DNA of 64,000 bases from Porodaedalea pini. Taxonomy: Eukaryota; Basidiomycota; Agaricomycetes; Hymenochaetales; Hymenochaetaceae. The notes under the pieces are model-generated. The model worked only from the letters and a program-made list of their open reading frames with translations, searched no databases and had not been told where the DNA came from. The DNA is taken from NCBI GenBank assembly GCA_002794775.1, contig NBAY01000003.1:744001-808000 (forward strand), written 5' to 3'. Position numbers and translations under genes: made by a program. Shown here piece by piece: positions 34,325-49,018 of this stretch. Position 1 is the stretch's first letter, and the number at the start of each line of letters is the position of its first letter.

Positions 34325-35667
34325 ATGGAGCGTACGCAAGTCATCAACTTCGGCGCTGGGCCCTCAGCTCTGCCTGAATCCGTTCTGGAAGAGGCTACCA
34401 AAGGCCTCCTCAACTTCCGGGGCACCGGTATTGGCATAACGGAAATATCGCACCGCTCGAAAGAGTTCGGTACAGTCGTCACCCAGCTCGAGCGGCTCAT
34501 ACGTACACAACTTGATGTACCTCCGACGCACCATATTCTGTTCATGCAGGGCGGCGGCACGCAGCAGTTCTCGAGCATCGTGCTCAACATGCTCGCACGC
34601 CACCAATTGCTGCACCCGGGCCTTTCGGAAGAGGAACGCGTGATGGACTATGTTCTCACTGGCTCGTGGAGCAAGAAGGCGGCGGACGAGGCGCGTCGGC
34701 TCGGTGGGGCGCGCGTGAACATCGTTGCCGACGCGCGCGAGCATTCCGCTGACGGGAAGAGCTTCACCGGCATCCCACCGCACGAAGCATTCAAGTTCTC
34801 CGCAGACCCTGCGCTCGTCTACTATTGCGAGAACGAGACTGTGGATGGCGTGCAGTTCGCAGCTGAGGACCGCGCGCCGACGAGCTTCCCCTACCATCTC
34901 CTCGCACGCGACATCGCCAGCGGCGGCGTGATCCCGCCGCTCGTCGCGGACTACTCGTCCTCTTTCATGTCACGGTCGATCCCGCGGTTGGCGGACCACG
35001 CGGTCATCTTCGCGGGCGCGCAAAAGAACATCGGGCCGTCGGGGCTCACGATCCTCATCGTACGCGAGGACTGCCTCGTCGACGTCGACGCGGCGGCGAA
35101 GATGGGCGCCGCGCCCGTGCCCATCATCCTCGCGTTCAAGACGTACGCGGACTCGGGGAACCTGTACAATACTCCCTCGACATTCGCGATGTACGTCGCG
35201 ATGCTCGTGCTTCAGCACATGGAGCGGCTCGGTGGCTTGAAGGCTATCGAGGAGGCGAACAGGCGGAAACAAGAGAAGGTGTACGGGGTGCTCAAGGAGG
35301 CGGAGGAGAAAGGCCTGATGCGACTGAATGTGAAAGAGGGCTCGAGGAGCTGGATGAATGCTGTCTTCAAGGGTAAGGATGCGGAGCTAGAGAAGGCGTT
35401 TCTGGCTGCTGCAGAGTCACAAGGCTTCAAAGCCATGAAGGGACATCGGTGAGTAGCAAATCGAAACCCGCAGGTATTCGCGCTGACTTGACTGCCAACC
35501 CAGCTCGGTTGGAGGTTCGCCTGTTCACTCATCCTTCTCCTTGCCTTATTTTGACGTTCTTTGTTGCAGGAATGCGGATCTCCATCTACAATGCTATCAC
35601 GGAAGAGCAAGTAGACAGGCTCGTCTCGTTTATCCTAAAGTTCATCGCGGAAACACCTGTAGACTAA
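34325..35667 (+). CDS. SER1: Phosphoserine aminotransferase
   Basis: PLP enzyme of serine synthesis, converting 3-phosphohydroxypyruvate and glutamate to phosphoserine. Starts MERTQVINFGAGPSALPESV, the family N-terminus; TEISHRSKEF, ILFMQGGGTQQFSSI and YVLTGSWSKKAADEA follow; the PLP lysine lies in IFAGAQKNIGPSGLTI; substrate-binding VGGMRISIYNA is near the C-terminus. The main exon is long and GC-rich. The end is reached through an 11-nt exon (35504-35514) and a last exon from 35570 to TAA 35665-35667. About 400 residues, normal. Upstream in-frame residues before this ATG lack a better start. Confidence 0.94.
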
Positions 35668-35829
35668 AAGGAAAGATAGAGTAGAACAAAAATGGACCTG
35701 TACGATCTATGTATCACACTACAGTGAAGGCTGTTGTTTTGTTTTATTTTCCAAAGCTTTGGAGAGGACACTTTACATAGGCCTATGTAATAATGATGTC
35801 ATATAAGTTTATTAAGTAACCCTGTTATG

Positions 35830-35923
35830 GTCACTTTGCCGGAGTGGTTAACGGGATCGCCTGCTACTTTAGCTAGTCAGCGGTTGTGCTTTGCACGCGA
35901 GTGTTCGAATCGCTCAGGTGACG
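35830..35923 (+). tRNA. tRNA-Ser (anticodon GCT) with 12-nt intron
   Basis: The acceptor stem GTCACTT pairs with AGGTGAC (one G-T). The D arm contains an A-box-like GCCGGAGTGG. The anticodon stem ATCGC/GCGGT flanks the loop C-T-GCT-A-A, with GCT at 35863-35865 and an intron at 35867-35878, the canonical place after position 37. A long variable arm (class II) precedes the T arm GAGTG-TTCGAAT-CGCTC with its B box. The discriminator base is G, usual for serine. Mature length is 82 nt before CCA. It reads AGC/AGU codons. The intron carries AGC, able to pair with the anticodon. Confidence 0.93.
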
Positions 35924-35927
35924 AAAC

Positions 35928-35936
35928 TTTTCTTTT
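35928..35936 (+). terminator. RNA polymerase III terminator of tRNA-Ser
   Basis: TTTT-C-TTTT begins 4 nt after the tRNA discriminator base. Confidence 0.7.
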
Positions 35937-36170
35937 CGAACTTCCGCCCTGCATCCTCACTGGCAGCCTCTTTATACTTAATCTCTATTACGGCTACAGA
36001 ATCATTCCCTCTCAGTTCGGCTTAGAGCTTGAGTATACGCTTGCTTTCTTCGTCGCATGAAGATCTGTCTATGCCAAATACTGAATGAAGCTGTGCAACT
36101 TGATTGTACTCGCTGCACACGAAGTCAGTTTGCTATCGGCCACGATCATTGTCTCATTATAATCACAATC

Positions 36171-37237
36171 ATGAGAAAGAAGGCTGGTTCGTCTAGAGGC
36201 AAGCAGAAGACAACCGAGGCAACCCCAGCAGCACCGAAGGTAGCTGCTTTACCGCCTCCTCAATTTCCTTCTATCTCTGTGAAGGAATCACTGGTAGTCA
36301 AGGAACTTGTGCATGACAAAATCTTACTCATTCCTGTGCGTCTCTCACTATACTCCGTACTGTGTTTGAGGAAGCTGACTTTGTTTGAATTTTATTCTTG
36401 GGTTGTCCAGGATGCGTTTGACGAGAGCGAGTGCAAGCGTTTCGTCAAGTTCATTGAAGAACTACCTTTGGAACTCACACCTGCACCTAAGAAAGGAGAA
36501 GCGCTACGAGTGAACCGTATGTATACGCGTTTTTTGGGTTTCTAGATGAGGATACTCTTATGCATGATCAATCTAGACCGCGTGGTTATCCAGTCGCCCG
36601 CCTTCGCCGAGGCGCTCTTCACCATTTTCTCCCCCCATCTCCCAGATTTCCCCTTCCCAGAATCAAGAATTTCAAGGAAATCTAACTCGAAGCCAGATGA
36701 TCCCGCGTTCGTGGCTCGGCCAGCACATTCATTCAATTCGAATATCCGCATGTACAAGTACACGGAGGGACAGCACTTTGGATGCCATTACGATGACTCT
36801 GTGACAGACCCTGCGACGGGCACACATTCGGAGTGGACACTTTTGATTTATCTGAGCGGGAAGGAGGATAGTGTTATTAGTGGAGAGGTGCGTGCGCGTT
36901 CGTTTTCTAGACTCTGGAGCACCATTACCAAAGCACAATCCGTGGACCTCGCCTTGCGTTGACTTTGAATTCTAATCTTGTATTCCTATATCCTTACAGA
37001 CCATCTTCTACCCGGGTGAGGGCAAGAAGAAAGACAAAGAATCGTCTATCAAGCCAGACTTGCAACGCGGCATGGCACTTCTTCATCGGTGGGTGTCCTC
37101 CTTTTACTATCAGTACATCATTCACAGATTTACTTCATCGTCGAAGGCATGGACACGAATGTCTTCGTCACGAAGGTGCCCTCGTTCAGAAGGGAGTGAA
37201 GTATGTCTTGCGCTCTGATGTGATGTTTTCGGATTAG
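36171..37237 (+). CDS. 2-oxoglutarate/Fe(II) oxygenase, prolyl 4-hydroxylase-like
   Basis: Spliced product starts MRKKAGSSRGKQKTTEATPA. It carries a DAFDESECKRFVKFIEEL block, NRVVIQSPAFAEALF and the double-stranded beta-helix of the P4Hc family. The iron ligands fit H and D in HFGCHYDDSV and the distal H in RHEGALVQKGVKYVLRSDVMF, whose Lys would bind 2-oxoglutarate. Introns fall after ILLIP, EALRVN, VISGE and MALLHR. No signal peptide, so a cytosolic or nuclear enzyme is likely; the substrate is unknown. Upstream in-frame residues from 36057 are possible, but the lysine-rich Met at 36171 is the better start. Follows the tRNA gene by 250 bp. Confidence 0.8.
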
Positions 37238-37486
37238 CAGGAGAATTCAACACATAAGAAATTTTAGATACGTACGCAGAGATCGCATACACAATCTTGT
37301 ACTTTTGTAGCTTCAGACGAACTGCAATTCCAATCAGGATTTGTTCTCTGTGTTTTACAACTCTGAAAAACGAGTTTCTGCTCGTTTGCGTGATCCGCTG
37401 ACTAAGCAAGATTGACGTCTCGCGTCCGACGAGGTTGACTGCTTTCGACTGCAAACGCCCACCAGAACTCGAAGGCTTGGAACAGC

Positions 37487-40517
<3,031 letters not shown>

Positions 40518-40871
40518 CCAATGTTCTGTCTATCTGTTCACTATCGTCCTTTATGTATTTCATCTATGTCTAAATGCCTGACGGTCTGTAATATGCGAAT
40601 AACTCAGAAACAGTGGCAATACTCGTATAGTTATTTGCATGGTATATAATCTGCAACGTCGTCTGTCGTATAAGCAAGGCGTGTCTAAGGAAGTTATATA
40701 GGCCCAAAGGAGTGTGAACATCTAGAAAGTAAGAACAATACCAGAGAGTGTGGATAAGATATCAATGGAGCGCACGCCCAGCGTGCAACACGATTCGTCT
40801 AAGTGTCCCATCTAAAATCCAATAGAAATATACAAAAGAGCATGCGGCGGAATTGACGAGTCCACCAGTCT
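40518..40871. other. CEF1 / RTA1-like convergent intergenic region
   Basis: 354 bp of AT-rich 3' flanks between convergent stops; nothing else recognised. Confidence 0.5.
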
Positions 40872-42184
40872 TCAATTCCCAATGCGCTTCTCATGATCCT
40901 CGTCAATAATGTCTTTGGTGTTCTCCCGGGGGATGAAGTGGCCTGGCCAGAAGGGCACATATATCGCAACAGCGATGAAGAGAGGGAGGGTGTCGAGGCC
41001 GTAGAAGTCAGGTTCATTCGTTGCGATTGCACCTTGGAAACCTTGCGATAGTTCTACCACACGGAAGACAGAACGGATCTATATAGACGGTCATCCTCTG
41101 TTCGTAAACCCGCAGGAGAAAAATTCAAGACGCACGATGATCCCGAAGCAGCTAACGAAAAGAGCGAAAGCGAGAGTCCTCCAGTCTCGGTGCCATGGCT
41201 TCTTTAATGTGGAGTCTCTGTTCCAGGTCTCGGGGTCGCTGGTGTAAACGCGCTGCATGAAGCGCAAGAACATCGCGGTGAAGACGAGGAAGGATGCCAG
41301 TTGTAGGACAAGACCGGCGAGGAAGATCTGGGATATCCATCGCGGTAAGTCAATTCTGTCTAGAATCATAAAGTGCATAAAACCGTACATGCGATCCGGC
41401 CTCATTGGTCTTCAGGTCATTTGCCGCGATAGACACCGCTCCCCCTATGGCCTTCAACAGAAAATAAAATACAATAAATTGATGATATCCTTCGCGGAAA
41501 ATGAATATCACTGACCTGAATCAAGAAGGTTGTCACATCTGACAAGACAAACACTTTCGTTACTTTGGCGGGAGATACCCAGAGGTAATCTGCTTTGTCC
41601 AAGTTTCTTGACAATCGTCCGAGCAGAACATAATCGGCGGCAATGAAAGCGCATGGCTACAAAATTTATAAGTATATAGGAATGAAATTCTTAATCGGCT
41701 GGATACTCGCCGAAAGCACAACAAAGAGGTATTCGGCAATGTAAATGCCTTTCGACTGTGGGTCAGAGTGGAGTCCGAAACGGCACGCTATACCAGTAGC
41801 GAAAGCTTTGAAACGCGTTGAGTTAGGGAGTAGGGAAAATAAATGAGTTAGCAACGCACTGAAAATGCCGATAGTCATTGCAGACATCCACTTAGCTCCC
41901 CATTTCCAGGAGCTGAGGACTTGGCATATACCCACTGCAACATACAGACCTAAAGTCCGCTTCAGCAGAGGCTATGAATCAAGAAGCCATGCATAACTTC
42001 TCACCGAAGGCGATGCCGGTCAATATATTCGACGCAATATACTTCAGCGAATTGCATGGGTCGTTTCTTGGGTCCGCAAAGGGGTCTGGGGCACATATAT
42101 ACGGCTTGTGTTTGCTTGGACGGGCAAGGCTGTGAGAGCGATCGCGCAGAGGACGACCGTCAACGATGAGGATGATGGTGACAT
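40872..42184 (-). CDS. RTA1-like seven-helix membrane protein (possible N-terminal frameshift)
   Basis: Fungal RTA1/RSB1 family, membrane proteins linked to lipid translocation and resistance to toxic lipids or azoles. Seen: DPFADPRNDPCNSLKYIASN, a membrane segment with WKWGAKWMSAMTIG, FGLHSDPQSKGIYIAEYLF, SPCAFIAADYVLLGRLSRNL, VFVLSDVTTFLIQ, and RMYGFMHFMILDRIDLPRW of the later loops, ending DEDHEKRIGN. Six introns or so, one with a GC donor at 41710-41709 and one of 54 nt that stays in frame if unspliced. ATG 42184 opens a signal-peptide-like sequence (LTVVLCAIALTALPVQA) in a different frame from the RTA1 core. Alternatively the start is ATG 42240 (MSFKYL) spliced to an acceptor near 42086. 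Confidence 0.72.
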
Positions 42185-42442
42185 GATGGTGAGAGTAGAT
42201 GGGTTTCCCCGACAATGAGACCTAAGTACTTGAACGACATTTCTCTCAGGCTGTCGGAGACGGTCGACTCAAAGTCAAAAGCCGCGCCAAACGTCAGTGG
42301 GGCCTAATATGGTAATTCACGGGCTCTTTTCCTTATGATCGCACCAGATGCCGATGCGGAACAAAGTTGTATGCAGAGTATATGCAGAGATGCTCGACAT
42401 AAGTACAGTTACTCCCGAAGCACCCGAAGGTACACACCAAAA

Positions 42443-44020
42443 TTATCGTCTCCCTTTCTTCGACTTCTTCACAGGCATGCCTGCTTCGACCACGTCATCG
42501 TCACGATCTCGGTCGTCCCGACCTCCTATGTCATCCCTACCCCTCTTTCTCCCGCTTTTCCCATCCCTTGCTTGCTCTTTTAGCTCCTTCACCGCGAGAC
42601 GAGCAGCTTCATCAACTCTTTCCCTCAGCAGTGCAACTTCTTCTGCGTCAGTCGGCCAGAGGTCCATCTTTTTCCCGATAACAGCCTCGATGCGCTGCAC
42701 CAGCTCGACATCGTATTGCGTGACAAGAGTAATGGACTTTCCTGCTCGACCGGCTCGAGCCGTGCGTCCAACACGGTGTATGTAATCCTTGGAGTGCGAA
42801 GGAATGTCGTAGTTTATTACTGCATCAACGGACGGGATGTCCAGACCTCTAAGACGAACATAAGGAAAAACCGAAAGGAAGCTCAACAATGCAACGAACC
42901 TGCTTGCGACATCCGTCGCAACCAAGACACTTCGCCCTCCGCTTTTGAACTTTGCAAGAGCTCCCAGGCGTGCACTCTGACTTAGCTGGCCGTGTAACGG
43001 TACAGACGGAAAGCCGAGAGTCTTCAAAATTAGAGCGAGCCTAACCACAACTCATTCAGCCCCAAACGATGAAATGCAGTCACGTATTAGCATACCTTTG
43101 GCAATCCATGACTGTTCGCGTGAAGATCATGATAGAATTTTGCGCCAGAGAATTGCAGATATGAACTAGATTGACTTCCTTCTGCTTGTAGGGTATGAAG
43201 AGGTAATATTGCAATAGCGTGGACACTGTAGTATATCTGCGAATCCCCAAAAATTTAGTGAAATCTCTCGCGGCGATATAAGGATAATGCTCACTTTTTA
43301 GACACTTCAACGCGGACGGGATTCGTTAAACTGGCTCGCTGCAGTTTTGCAACCTTCGTAGTCATCGTCGCAGAGAAAAGGTAGGTAGTACGCTCTTCGG
43401 GAATGACTTTGAGGATTTTATCGATGATGGGACCGAAGTCCATGTCCAGCAGTCGATCTGCTTCGTCAAGAACCTACGATATAATACACAATCTTGGAAA
43501 CCTTTACTTCGTGGTAAATATAATGGGAGTTTACCAAGAATTTAATTCCCCTCAAACTGAATCCTTTCGTGTTCTCCAGATGATCGTTCAGACGACCCGG
43601 GGTAGCGACAACGATATGTGGCCTCTTCGCTAACGCTACCGCCTGGTCCACCATGTTCATACCACCCACAATGACAGCGCACCTCACGCCGATGGCTGAT
43701 CCGAGTGACTCAAATTGCTGAGAGATCTGATACGCCAGCTCGCGCGTCGGGGCAAGTACACACGCGAACAGGCCCTTGGGCTCTTCCCAGAGCTTTTGAA
43801 GAATCGGCAGAGCAAATGCAGCTGTTTTGCCTGATCCAGTCTCTGCGACGCCGATTATGTCTCTGCCAGAAAGAGCGTGAGGTAGAGCTTCTGCTTGGAT
43901 TTCGGTAGGCTTTTTGAAGCTCATCTGTTCAAGGGATTCAAGGAGAGGGTCGATGACTCCCAGCTCCTTGAAGGAGAGGGGAGACGAAGTGGATGTCGAT
44001 GCTTCCTCGGGTGCAGGCAT
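42443..44020 (-). CDS. RRP3: DEAD-box ATP-dependent RNA helicase Rrp3 (DDX47)
   Basis: Nucleolar helicase for 18S rRNA maturation. [10 protein letters not shown] leads to the Q motif region ([31 protein letters not shown]), motif [12 protein letters not shown], Ia [12 protein letters not shown] and TPGRLNDHL, motif II in [13 protein letters not shown] (split from KFLV by an intron), motif [20 protein letters not shown], motif [18 protein letters not shown] and motif [19 protein letters not shown]. The [12 protein letters not shown] block and basic C-tail (KSKKGRR) match Rrp3 rather than other DEAD proteins. An in-frame upstream Met at 44140 would add 40 residues without family support. Shares a 346-bp divergent region with TRS130. 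Confidence 0.92.
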
Positions 44021-44366
44021 AATTAAATCCAAAAACTTCGAGAGAGAGAAAGAAGAGGACAAGATATTTGCAGTGCTTGCAGAAAGGCATGCAAAATTCT
44101 TGATGGTAAGCACGTGATTGGCATTGATCGACGCTGGCATTCCAGGCGTGCGTATCGATCTCCGTCATTGCTTCCAGTATTTCCTGCTCGCCATCCGAGC
44201 AAGATTCCTTCACAACTGCTTAGTTATCTTGACTCTCGTTACTCAAGTTATAATCAGTCTCTTACGGGTAACGAAGCTCTTGCCTGTGAGAAGGCCAGCA
44301 GGAACTTCCACCCCGCGCTTCCCATTCAAGCTCTAGTACGCGTTCGAGCTGGACGTCTGAGCGAAG
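44021..44366. promoter_or_regulatory. Divergent intergenic region RRP3 / TRS130
   Basis: 346 bp between opposite start codons, presumably both promoters. No recognised motif. Confidence 0.45.
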
Positions 44367-47300
44367 ATGCAAGCCCAGCGTGCAAGGATCACACTCTCCG
44401 GCCCTCCACAGCTCACTTCGACGGACTTGTGGGCTCAAATCTGGTCCGGCCTAGCTTTGCAGTTCCCGCTTCGGAACCTGCACTGGAAGCCAGCGACTCG
44501 GACATCCATTCGCACGATACAATTGCTTGATGTCAATCTTCTTGCTCTTGAGTCATTGAGAGAGGAGTGCGCTTCCCAGATACCGCTCAGTCTGCTGGAT
44601 AAAACTCTGCTCAATGTGTATGTCGTGGCTTGCGAAGTACGCTGCAACCCTGTATTTCATGAACTTACCTGCACTAATACTGCAGCAACGCAGGATAATG
44701 ACGCGTACAAGGGTACCGTCAAGAAACAAATAAAAGACTGGCATATGCAGGTCACCCAGCGGAGGACCCAGGAATGGGTTATTTTGAACGTGTCAAAGTC
44801 AGATACTCGACAGAACCAAACAGGCTTGCTCAAGATGAGAGGAACGGTTATAGACAGGATACGAGCAGATTTCAACGTGGACAAGAAGGACCGGTAAATT
44901 TTCTCTGCCAATATTGGTATCAATTTCAGCTGAAGAAAGACCCTAGTTGCGCTCAGCTAACATGGGCTGCGGATCTCAAAAGTCCTGCGATATGGGCTGA
45001 GATCATTTCAAAATTGAAAGATGGTGTCATTTCAGCCTTCGATCAAGCTGTATCGCAGCGTGAGGAGGAATTGAAGCGGTCAGAGATGCAAAAGACGATG
45101 CCTGGATGGAACTTTTGTACATTCTTCATTTTGAAGGTATTATTTCAGGAGGAGTCTCTGTGAACGGCCCGCGTCTGACCTGCATCTCAAGGAAAGCCTT
45201 GCAAGTTCTTTTGAAGGAGCAAACCTTCTAGAGGATGCATTGATACAGTATGAGGAACTCGAGGCGTCATTCTTTCAAGTGTTGAAGGACAAGACGTTGT
45301 GGTTTGGTAACTTCGTTGAGCCTTCTCCGAAGGACGATTCACTCCCTTTGCTTTCAATCACGAAGAAACCATATCGAGACCTGATTCTCGCCAACACTAT
45401 CTCTGTCTTTGATATCCGAGTGTACCTCTTGGCTCGGCAATCGATTGTACTCGGTCAAATGGGAAGAATGACAGACGTGGTGAGAAAGGTCTCGGTTTTC
45501 CTTGGCACTTTCGGTGGCCGTCTACAGGACTTCCGGGTCAGAAATGTATTTTTCATGTATTTTCTCTCGTTTTGCTAACTGTCCCGTTAACAGACTGTTC
45601 TACCCGACTTCTTCATCGAGTCATGGATTTACTCGTCGGCTCTTAGTGCTGTTGAGACTTGCGACGAATGGGCGCATGATAGGGAACTGGATTCGGCCTC
45701 GTTAAATAGTTTCAATGCCGGGAAGGGTGAGCTACTTGCTGCAGCACGTAGTCAAGTAAGTGGTTGGAGCTTTTGGTCATGCTAATTCACTCACTGTTCA
45801 CAGCTCGATAAACTTGGTATACGACTAGGATATCTTCCGAATGAACCGCCGTTTTCAATAAGCGTAGTGGATTCGGAAGGCCTCGAACCTTCCGACTCAT
45901 CCGCCGTCTCCAGCAAACGTTCTTCTCGACAAATTTCAAACTCTGATATTCTTAGCTTTTTGGACAACAAAACTTCATTCTACGATTTGTACATTCGCCT
46001 GACAAACAGGGCTATCGATCTGTTTGTGAAAGCAGGTCGTCGGAAGTTTGCTCTTAAGCTGCATGGCAGTCTTGCCGTCCTTGATCTGTGAGTTTCTATT
46101 GAATCTTGTCTCCTTTCTCTCTGCTCAGAGGAATCTAGATTCCGAGAGCGATTTGGAACTGCACTCCAAACGTTTACTTCGCTACCCGCTCACTATGCTC
46201 CGCATCGCTGGTCAAGCTTAGAAGCATACATGCTGTTTCAAAACATCGAAACGCATGCACGAATGCAGAGTGATCATGACAGACAGTGGATTCACACCGC
46301 TGTTGCATTCATCAAAGCGTACACAGAAGACAGCTCGATGGATTTGCTCAGCGGTATGACTGATAAGAATACGTATATAAAGCGCTTGATAGACACTGTT
46401 GTCGAAGCTGCTGCTCGGGTCGATGGTGGTTCGTACTTCTCTAGACAGTACTGACACCTTCCTTCCATTCATTGACGACCCTCTAGAACTTATATTTCAA
46501 GATCACTCTATGATAAGTATTGTACCTCTAAACGAGAGTGCACGTTGCGCAGATGACAAGGACGGATTCCTTCTTGAAGTTGTTGTACATAATCACTTAC
46601 CATGCGTAAGTCCGTTCAATATGATGCATAGACTCTCGCTGAACTTGAAATAGGATCTAGCACTCGACAAAGTTACGTTATCGTTAACAGGTCGAGGTCA
46701 CGAAAGTATGGATTTCTCGTCAGGCTCTATGGTCGCTGAGCCTGGCGCTCATCCTGTGACCTTATTTTGCCCAGTAAATGAATATCAATAAATCCTTGCC
46801 TAAGCTTACCTATTTTCGCAAGATTCCCAAATCCGGCACATTTCTTGTGGACAAAGCTGAAGTGCGCTTGGGGCGCCTTCTTTTCAAATGGATGTTCGCA
46901 GGCAAGCAGAAACGTAGGCAGTCCTCAGTAATTACGGAGCCGAAGATCTCTCGGAAACTCGTCAAACTGCCAATGGACCCGCGGGCAGTGCAAGTAGACA
47001 TTCAGCAACCGCTCGAAGGTAAATAAATCGTAGGGAAATGCGAGTATTTGACACTGAGACCTTGTTTAAGTGGAGATTGCAGGTCCATCACAGTTGTCTG
47101 TCGCGCTATCTTGTGGCCGGAACACCCTGACAAAGGCACATCTCAAGCTCTCATCTCACGACGTCACCATCAACACAAAGGCGGGTTCTGTCCGAAGTGA
47201 GCGGATTTTCAGAGTATGGCGTATCCGAGTTTTCTAATGTCATGGACAGGCACAAGCGCAGAAGTGACGTTCCTTGCAGACAGTGTATCCATTGTCAACG

Positions 47301-48914
47301 CAACATCCGAACAAACGGTTCGCTTTGATGTTCCGCATACGCGTTCGGACAGCCGAGATCCGATTGTGAGTGTACGAGCGTGAAGTGACTGGAATAGTGT
47401 TCATGACCACCACAGAAAGTGAGGGCTGACCTCGAATATGAGACTTCGCATGAGCCGGGTGTCGTGAGGAATATGAGCGTAGATCGAGAAGTCCCTTCAG
47501 CACTTGATCTTACAGTAAATGTGCAGGACTTTTTCCGCGGAGAAAGGTCAGTGCTTCGTTGCATAGCGATTGTTGCGTCTATCGAATTTTGTTCTAGGCT
47601 GTTGACAAAGTTCACCATTTCGACCACGACGCATCAGCATGTCCGAATATCCTCAGTGGATCTTCGACCGAGCGATAGCGATGACAAGAAGTTGAAAGTT
47701 ATCAAACATGGCAAGGCACCTTCTATATCGGTAAAGTGTATTCTCAATGAATGAAAACAGACCATCGCTAAGTTATTTTGCAGACAGTGACCCCCGCTCA
47801 GCCAGCAAGCTTTGTATTCCAACTAGAAGTGCGTGGCGAAGGTAAACGAATACGCACGAAATCAATGGAATAGTATTCTTATCTACTCTCAGTGAATGAT
47901 CCTCTCCGGCTCTGCATGACCTATCGACTACTGCGCGAAGGTAACATCTTATCTAGTCTTTAGAATGTGCACTCTCCTGATGATCTGAGCAGAGGTGGAA
48001 TCACTTGTAACTCGACGTATCAAGAAGATCGTGCCAGATTCAGCTCAATGGAAGCAAAGAGGATCCATTCATGACACTATCGTACGCGTGTTAGAAGGAG
48101 AATCATCATGGATAGAAATGTATGAAATCACGAGAGAGGTCCATCTACCAGGAAACGCTTTAAAGGTAGAAGGCGTCCCTGAAAATCTACTTGCGCGTGT
48201 CAGGCAGGTAAGACACGGCAATTCGCAGTCAGGAATCATAGCTCATTCTCCATCTAGGATCTTCAGGAACCAGAGGATACATGGGACGACGACAAAGATT
48301 GGAGACAATTCACGATTCCGGTAGATCTCCCTCGGCTCGATGTGAGTATATCCCGCTATAGCTATGGCAAAGAATAGGCCAATAATTACTGTTTAGATCC
48401 TCGCTTCGACACGTATAGATCTCGTTGCCAACCCCTTTGACAAGAAGCCTCTCAAACGCCAACATACTCCTCCAATATATGCTGGTCAGCCTATAACTGC
48501 CGTTGTTTCAATAAACACGTCTTTCTACTGGGCTGGCCTGGATAAAAAGGATATAGAAGAGTATAGGATGCGTTTTCAACTCGAAGAAAACATAAAAGAC
48601 TGGCTTATTAGCGGCCAGAAACGGGGTGATTTCAAAGCGAGGGTGGGTATCATATTTTTACTAAACAATATATAACTCTAACGAAACATTTTCAGAACGG
48701 CTCAACGTACACAAACACAGTTACCCTTATGGCACTACGGCATGGGGAATTGCCTCTACCTAATGTGCTTATTTCTGTCTATCCAACAGACGAAGATCGT
48801 TCTGCTGCACCGCCAAGTCTCGAGACTTATCAGATACACGGGGCCGAGCGCTTGCTTATCCTGCCAAGAGGCGGCAGAACAACGTTCTTCTTGAATGTCG
48901 GACGGGAACAGTAG
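44367..48914 (+). CDS. TRS130: TRAPP II subunit Trs130 (TRAPPC10)
   Basis: Large subunit of TRAPP II, the exchange factor for Rab11-type GTPases at the late Golgi. MQAQRARITLSGPPQLTS begins the protein. Typical blocks: QEWVILNVSKSD, TVIDRIRADFNVDKKDRCAQ, GWNFCTFFILKESLA, LEDALIQYEELEASFFQ, FDIRVYLLARQSIVLG, VETCDEWAHDRELD, FYDLYIRLTNRAIDLFVKAG and HRWSSLEAYMLFQ. Immunoglobulin-like repeats follow in the C-terminal half. It ends FFLNVGREQ with TAG 48912-48914. More than 15 short introns are implied; not every junction was fixed, especially in 46.4-48.6 kb. The end is 104 bp from the convergent ALG3 stop. Confidence 0.88.
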
Positions 48915-49018
48915 ATTCTAGGCTCATCTGTGCGATATTATATTTCCAAACTTCGGCAGGCAATCCCTGCATATTGCTCCGCGCGATGATGAGATGAAGT
49001 AGGTATATAGGGGAATGT

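Noticed and set aside
44021..44140. 40-residue N-terminal extension of RRP3
   Set aside because: In frame but without family support, and it would shorten the divergent promoter. The Met at 44020 fits better.
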